From: Bondarzewia mesenterica
Taxonomy: Eukaryota > Basidiomycota > Agaricomycetes > Russulales > Bondarzewiaceae
Direction: 5' to 3'
Assembly: GCA_004802705.1 (NCBI GenBank)
Contig: SGPL01000034.1
Span: 49,651-113,650, forward strand
DNA: 64,000 nucleotides
Both the position numbers and the translations under genes were made by a program. The notes beneath the pieces are model-generated. The model worked only from the letters and a program-made list of their open reading frames with translations, made no database searches and had not been told where the DNA came from. Shown in pieces: positions 61,120-64,000 of this stretch. How positions within the stretch are numbered: the stretch's first letter is position 1; each line of letters begins with the position of its first letter.

Positions 61120-62159
61120 CTAGAGGGTCAATACCTCCACAACCTTTAAAGGGTTCCAGTCCGGGAACTCCCCGTTCGTGATGTCCTCCTCCTTCCCCAC
61201 AGTTCCTCCTCCAATAGACCATGCCCAGTGCAGCAAGCTTCCGATGTCGTTAGGGTTGCTCTTGACAGCCGCCTCTAGATCAGAAGAAGCACGGTAGGTG
61301 ATGTCAAGCTTCTTGCCGGTCTTGGCCTCGTAAGTCTTGAAGATGTTGTTGAAGGACTGATCACGCAACTGATAGTGAGTCAATTCTTTTGGAACTCGTT
61401 GAACGACTTACCGTGCGCTCCCCCTCGATGCGGAACGTTCTGCCCAAGATCTTCTCATTTGGCAAAGTGGTGAGGACGTGCGCGACGTAACGCGCGATGT
61501 CGCGCCGGGAGGTCCAGGAAATGAGAGCATTTCCGTCACCCCCAACGCTCACCTTTCCGTTAACAAGGTCCAAGCCCAAAAACCTAGATGGGATGCGTCA
61601 GCGCTTCATCCAAACGGGCAGAAGAACGGGTATAATCACGGGATAAAGCAGTAGTCAGAGAATGGTCCCGTGAAGAACAAGGCGTATGGGAGGCCGAGCG
61701 CACGCAGCTTCCCTTGGAAATTCTTCTTCGCCGCCAGAGGCCCTTCGTTCGCATCTTCCGTCGGATTCCCAAATTCGGAAGGAACGAAGAGCTGGACGCC
61801 CGCTTCCTTCGCCGCCTCTGCAAGCGCGTCCTGGATGGCAAGATTGGAGGGATCGAAGGTGCAAATGACCACTTCGATACCGGCGAGAGCAGACAAGAGG
61901 GACGCTTTGGATGTGTAGTCGACAGCAACGACTTTCGCGCCCTCGGCAGCGAGCTTCTTGGTCGCTGGGTTCGTGGACGTCTGTCGGGATGCTAGTCAAT
62001 GTGCATGCTGTGCAATGCACGGGGAGGGGGGTTACGTACGAGACGCGTCAGGACTACGACTTCGTTCGCTTTACCAACGGCTTTCTGCTTCACAAGCTCT
62101 TCAGCAATGAAGGCGCCGATGTGTCCAGCTCCCGCGACAGCAAAAGTCTTAAAAGCCAT
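61120..62159 (-). CDS. NmrA-like / isoflavone-reductase-like NAD(P)-binding protein
   Basis: Exons 62159-62040, 61980-61640, 61583-61412 and 61368-61120 give 293 aa. The start MAFKTFAVAGAGHIGAFIAE holds the GxGxxG dinucleotide motif of an extended Rossmann fold. Then come KVVAVDYTSKASLLSALAGI, EVVICTFDP, AGVQLFVPSEFGNPTEDANE, KLRALGLPYALFFTGPFSDY and SWTSRRDIARYVAHVLTTLP. This order is that of the NmrA/PCBER-type atypical SDR group, which includes redox sensors and reductases of phenylpropanoid-like substrates; the classic Tyr-Lys pair is not obvious. Cytosolic location is expected. The last intron is only 43 nt. Substrate is unknown. Confidence 0.8.
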
Positions 62160-62595
62160 TTCGATTGGGTTACGTGGTTATGATATCAGATTGTGAGGTG
62201 GGTGCGATGATGGGGAACTCTGATTATGCTTTAACACTTCGCCTTCATTATATATCCCGAACAGGAGTCGACGTGCTCGATGCTGATCGTTGACGCAATG
62301 TTGCAAATTGGATCCTAGAATATATGCCTTTGGCCCAGCCGCATCCCCGACATCCGCATCCTCTTCTCTATCGTCAGCGCGTCAGCAGTTAGGGGTCTTA
62401 CTCAACGTAGAGGTCGTGGAAGCCGAAGAAGACGTCGCTGTGAGTCAATTTCGACCTAGATAGTTATCCCCTATTATCCCCCGTCATCAGCGTTGACTAA
62501 CCCCCCTTATCACATGAGTTGTCCGCATGTAAGTGCTTAATGATGACTCATTTGTACTTGTACAAAGTAGAGACACTGTAGAGACCCGCTCAAGG
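62160..62595. other. intergenic, promoter of the NmrA-like gene
   Basis: This 436-bp stretch has a TATATAT-like run near 62252. No gene is seen. Confidence 0.4.
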
Positions 62596-62774
62596 TCAAC
62601 TTCGCCAACGAAACCATCCTCGGATCACGTCGCGAATCCGCAACACCGCCGTCGAGTCTTGATCAACCGCACTCGCACCACCCCCACTCTGGCCGTCGTC
62701 CGACTCATCCCCAAACACTGTGCCTAAGCCCCCCATCGTCGGATCCTGCAACCTCCGCGCGAGACCTAAAAACG
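62596..62774 (-). CDS. possible 3' fragment of an unknown gene, truncated at the junction
   Basis: From the N at 62775 the reverse strand reads an open frame to TGA at 62596-62598: LARRLQDPTMGGLGTVFGDE, a Gly/Ser/Asp stretch, then VLRIRDVIRGWFRWRS. Composition and length (about 58 codons) suggest the end of a real protein whose upstream part is lost where the sequence turns mitochondrial-like. I do not recognise it. Confidence 0.35.
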
Positions 62775-63251
62775 NCCCCCGCTTGCGAAGCCAGAGAGAG
62801 CAAATTTTATTAGCAAGCGCGGTATATATTTATATAATAAATTGTCTAAAAGCTAATTTAGAAATTTTTTTTAAAAGAAAATGAAAATAAAAAAATAAAT
62901 TAAAATAAATTAATAANTATAAAGTGTAANTTTCATTAATTTTTTTTAAAAGAAATAGAAAATAAAAATCAAAAAAAAATAAATTAATAAATTATAAAAA
63001 CTTTATTAATTTTTAAATAACAGAAACTAAAAAATTCATAATTAATCTATGAAATCATATTCTTTTTGAATTTAATTATAATTTGATTACTTTAAATAGC
63101 GGTAATGAAGCAACCGCGCGGTAGTTAAACAACCGCCCGCTATAAATTTTTTTTTTTTATTAAATAATTAACTCTTAATAATTTAGTAAAGTAATATAAA
63201 ATAAAAATAATTAAGTAAAAGAGTAAACTTGACCAATCCAGCAAAATTCGA

Positions 63252-63479
63252 ATGCAAAGAAACACTTCTATACCTAATAATATACAATTGACTAATTTAG
63301 AAGCTTTAAAATTAAGAGAGAGATTGCCGGAAATACTAAATTTTTCTGATCAAATGTCTCCTAGTCAGATTTCTGAAGAGTATACTTCTACCTTTAAAGA
63401 GGCTTTTCCTCATTTTAACGACCCTAATTTTGATGAGAAAACGCCATTTGGCTGGCTCCGCCCTTGGTTTATTAAATAG
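63252..63479 (+). CDS. mitochondrial-type ORF of unknown function
   Basis: A 75-codon frame runs from ATG to TAG. It starts MQRNTSIPNNIQLTNLEALK and continues ERLPEILNFSDQMSPSQISE with strong A/T-ending codon use. It has no recognised domain. It overlaps the next frame (ATG 63433) in its last 47 nt, next to a GC-rich patch (GGCTGGCTCCGCCC), so both may be parts of one ORF split by a frame change. Confidence 0.45.
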   Translation: MQRNTSIPNNIQLTNLEALKLRERLPEILNFSDQMSPSQISEEYTSTFKEAFPHFNDPNFDEKTPFGWLRPWFIK

Positions 63480-64000
63480 ATGAAAAAATAGGAATGACGA
63501 TAGCGGCAGCAAAATAAGTAGTCTTTTAGAAGAATCAGGTATATTTGGTTCTTTAGAAATTATAAAGCGGGGGCGGGGCCCCCGCCTAACATACTAGGAG
63601 CTGACTCTTTATCTAATTGCCTTAAACATTTAGATCAATATATTTCAAAAAGTTCTGTTACTTCAGAATTAATCTCAAGTATAGATAAAAGACTTAGTAT
63701 TTTAGAAGATACTAGTGTACCTATAAAAGATGTTTTTGATATAATACATGGTGTATTTAAGTTTGTGAAAGAGAATGAAACTACTATTCAATTAGGATTA
63801 ACTTCTGCTGCTTTAGTTACACCACTTTTACTTTGAAGATCAATAGTTAAAACATATACTTTAGCTGCCTTCCCTAAACATTTAGATACTATACCCAATC
63901 ATTTATTGTTAGAAAGAAATAGAATGAGAGCTAGAGAAATTAGAGTATTTGCTGTAGTATGTGCGCCTGTAATTGTTGGATGTTTAATTCATATAGGTAA
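63433..64000 (+). pseudogene. mitochondrial-code ORF interrupted by a GC cluster, runs off the window
   Basis: With TGA read as Trp, a frame opens at ATG 63433 and runs through LEESGIFGSLEIIK. It then enters a GC hairpin at 63567-63585 and meets TAG within about 30 nt. Just after the hairpin, a frame offset by two bases reads GADSLSNCLKHLDQYISKSS, VTSELISSIDKRL, VFDIIHGVFKFVKENETTIQ, then membrane-like LTSAALVTPLLLWRSIVKTY (with UGA=Trp) and VFAVVCAPVIVGCLIHIG to the window end. The protein has at least two hydrophobic helices; I do not recognise it. Whether it is still used, by editing or splicing, cannot be told. Confidence 0.5.
63567..63585. repeat. mitochondrial GC cluster (hairpin element)
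   Basis: GCGGGGGC and GCCCCCGC form an 8-bp perfect stem around a GGG loop inside an otherwise AT-rich ORF. Such palindromic GC clusters are known mobile-like elements in fungal mitochondrial genomes. Confidence 0.75.

Larger units (their letters stand above)
62776..64000. other. mitochondrial-type DNA (organelle contig fused to nuclear contig, or NUMT)
   Basis: Right of the N at 62775 composition shifts at once from mixed nuclear sequence to almost pure A/T with runs of AAATAAA. It is punctuated by GC-rich hairpins: CGCTTGC/GCAAGCG at 62780-62819, the CCGCGCGG patch at 63098-63141 and a strong hairpin at 63567-63585. Reading frames here use A/T-ending codons and need TGA as Trp (63481-63483 and 63834-63836), the fungal mitochondrial code. 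Further Ns at 62917 and 62930 show low-confidence assembly. The region 62820-63250 has no gene I can identify. Confidence 0.8.

Noticed and set aside
62461..62490. CCCTATTATCCCCC resembling the inner part of the transposon end
   Set aside because: Only a partial match without a second end nearby; likely chance.

Overview
The window is a stretch of nuclear genome from a basidiomycete fungus, most likely an Agaricomycete. The evidence is gene structure and gene content. Almost every gene is cut by many 49-70 nt introns with GTRNGT-like donors and short exons. The protein families are typical of mushroom-forming fungi: a NACHT-WD40 STAND relic, an MLKL/HeLo-like N-terminal domain protein, an RTA1-family membrane protein, an Ssd1-type RNB protein and a Zn2Cys6 regulator. 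Sequence quality is draft: isolated N bases occur, and two conserved genes carry a single-base frameshift in a homopolymer.

Layout. 1-886: a divergent pair for mitochondria, a complex I NDUFA5-like subunit (cut by the window edge) and ribosomal protein bL32m, sharing 150 bp. 1496-2379: a non-autonomous DNA transposon with perfect 33-bp inverted ends. 3.2-8.2 kb: RBM42-like RNA-binding protein, 60S ribosomal protein L5 and Mediator subunit Med17. 8.4-13.0 kb: a Zn2Cys6 regulator and ESCRT-III Vps24. 13.9-21.3 kb: catalytic NAD-isocitrate dehydrogenase and Ssd1. 22.4-25.6 kb: a frameshifted STAND NTPase relic. 26-33 kb: an orphan two-exon gene, a BTB-like gene, an Rpr2/Snm1-like zinc protein, an RTA1-family protein and a small unknown gene. 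33.3-46.0 kb: Vid27, an unknown gene, AP-1 sigma, RNA exonuclease Rex3, ceramide synthase and a Gfd2-like DEDDh protein. 46.7-52.3 kb: centromeric histone H3 (CENP-A), the MLKL-like protein and a coiled-coil protein. 52.7-59.1 kb: Rrn7/TAF1B, an ER J-protein (Erj5) and glutamine synthetase. 59.4-62.2 kb: a tRNA-Gly(GCC), a tandem repeat, an unknown gene and an NmrA-like oxidoreductase. From the N at 62775 to the end the DNA changes abruptly to very AT-rich sequence with GC-rich hairpins and an ORF that reads UGA as Trp. That is mitochondrial in character, so the junction is either an assembly chimera or a NUMT.

Most genes are conserved housekeeping genes (transcription, RNA decay, vesicle traffic, sphingolipid and nitrogen metabolism, centromere identity) without operon-like grouping. 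Exon chains given here were checked for reading-frame consistency by hand, and for most genes the summed exon length is a multiple of three. I did not find a convincing new multi-gene system. The most unusual items are the mitochondrial-type end with a GC cluster interrupting an ORF, the inverted-repeat element, a 65-bp dispersed element with conserved ends, several GC-AG introns and a CENP-A with a long loop 1.
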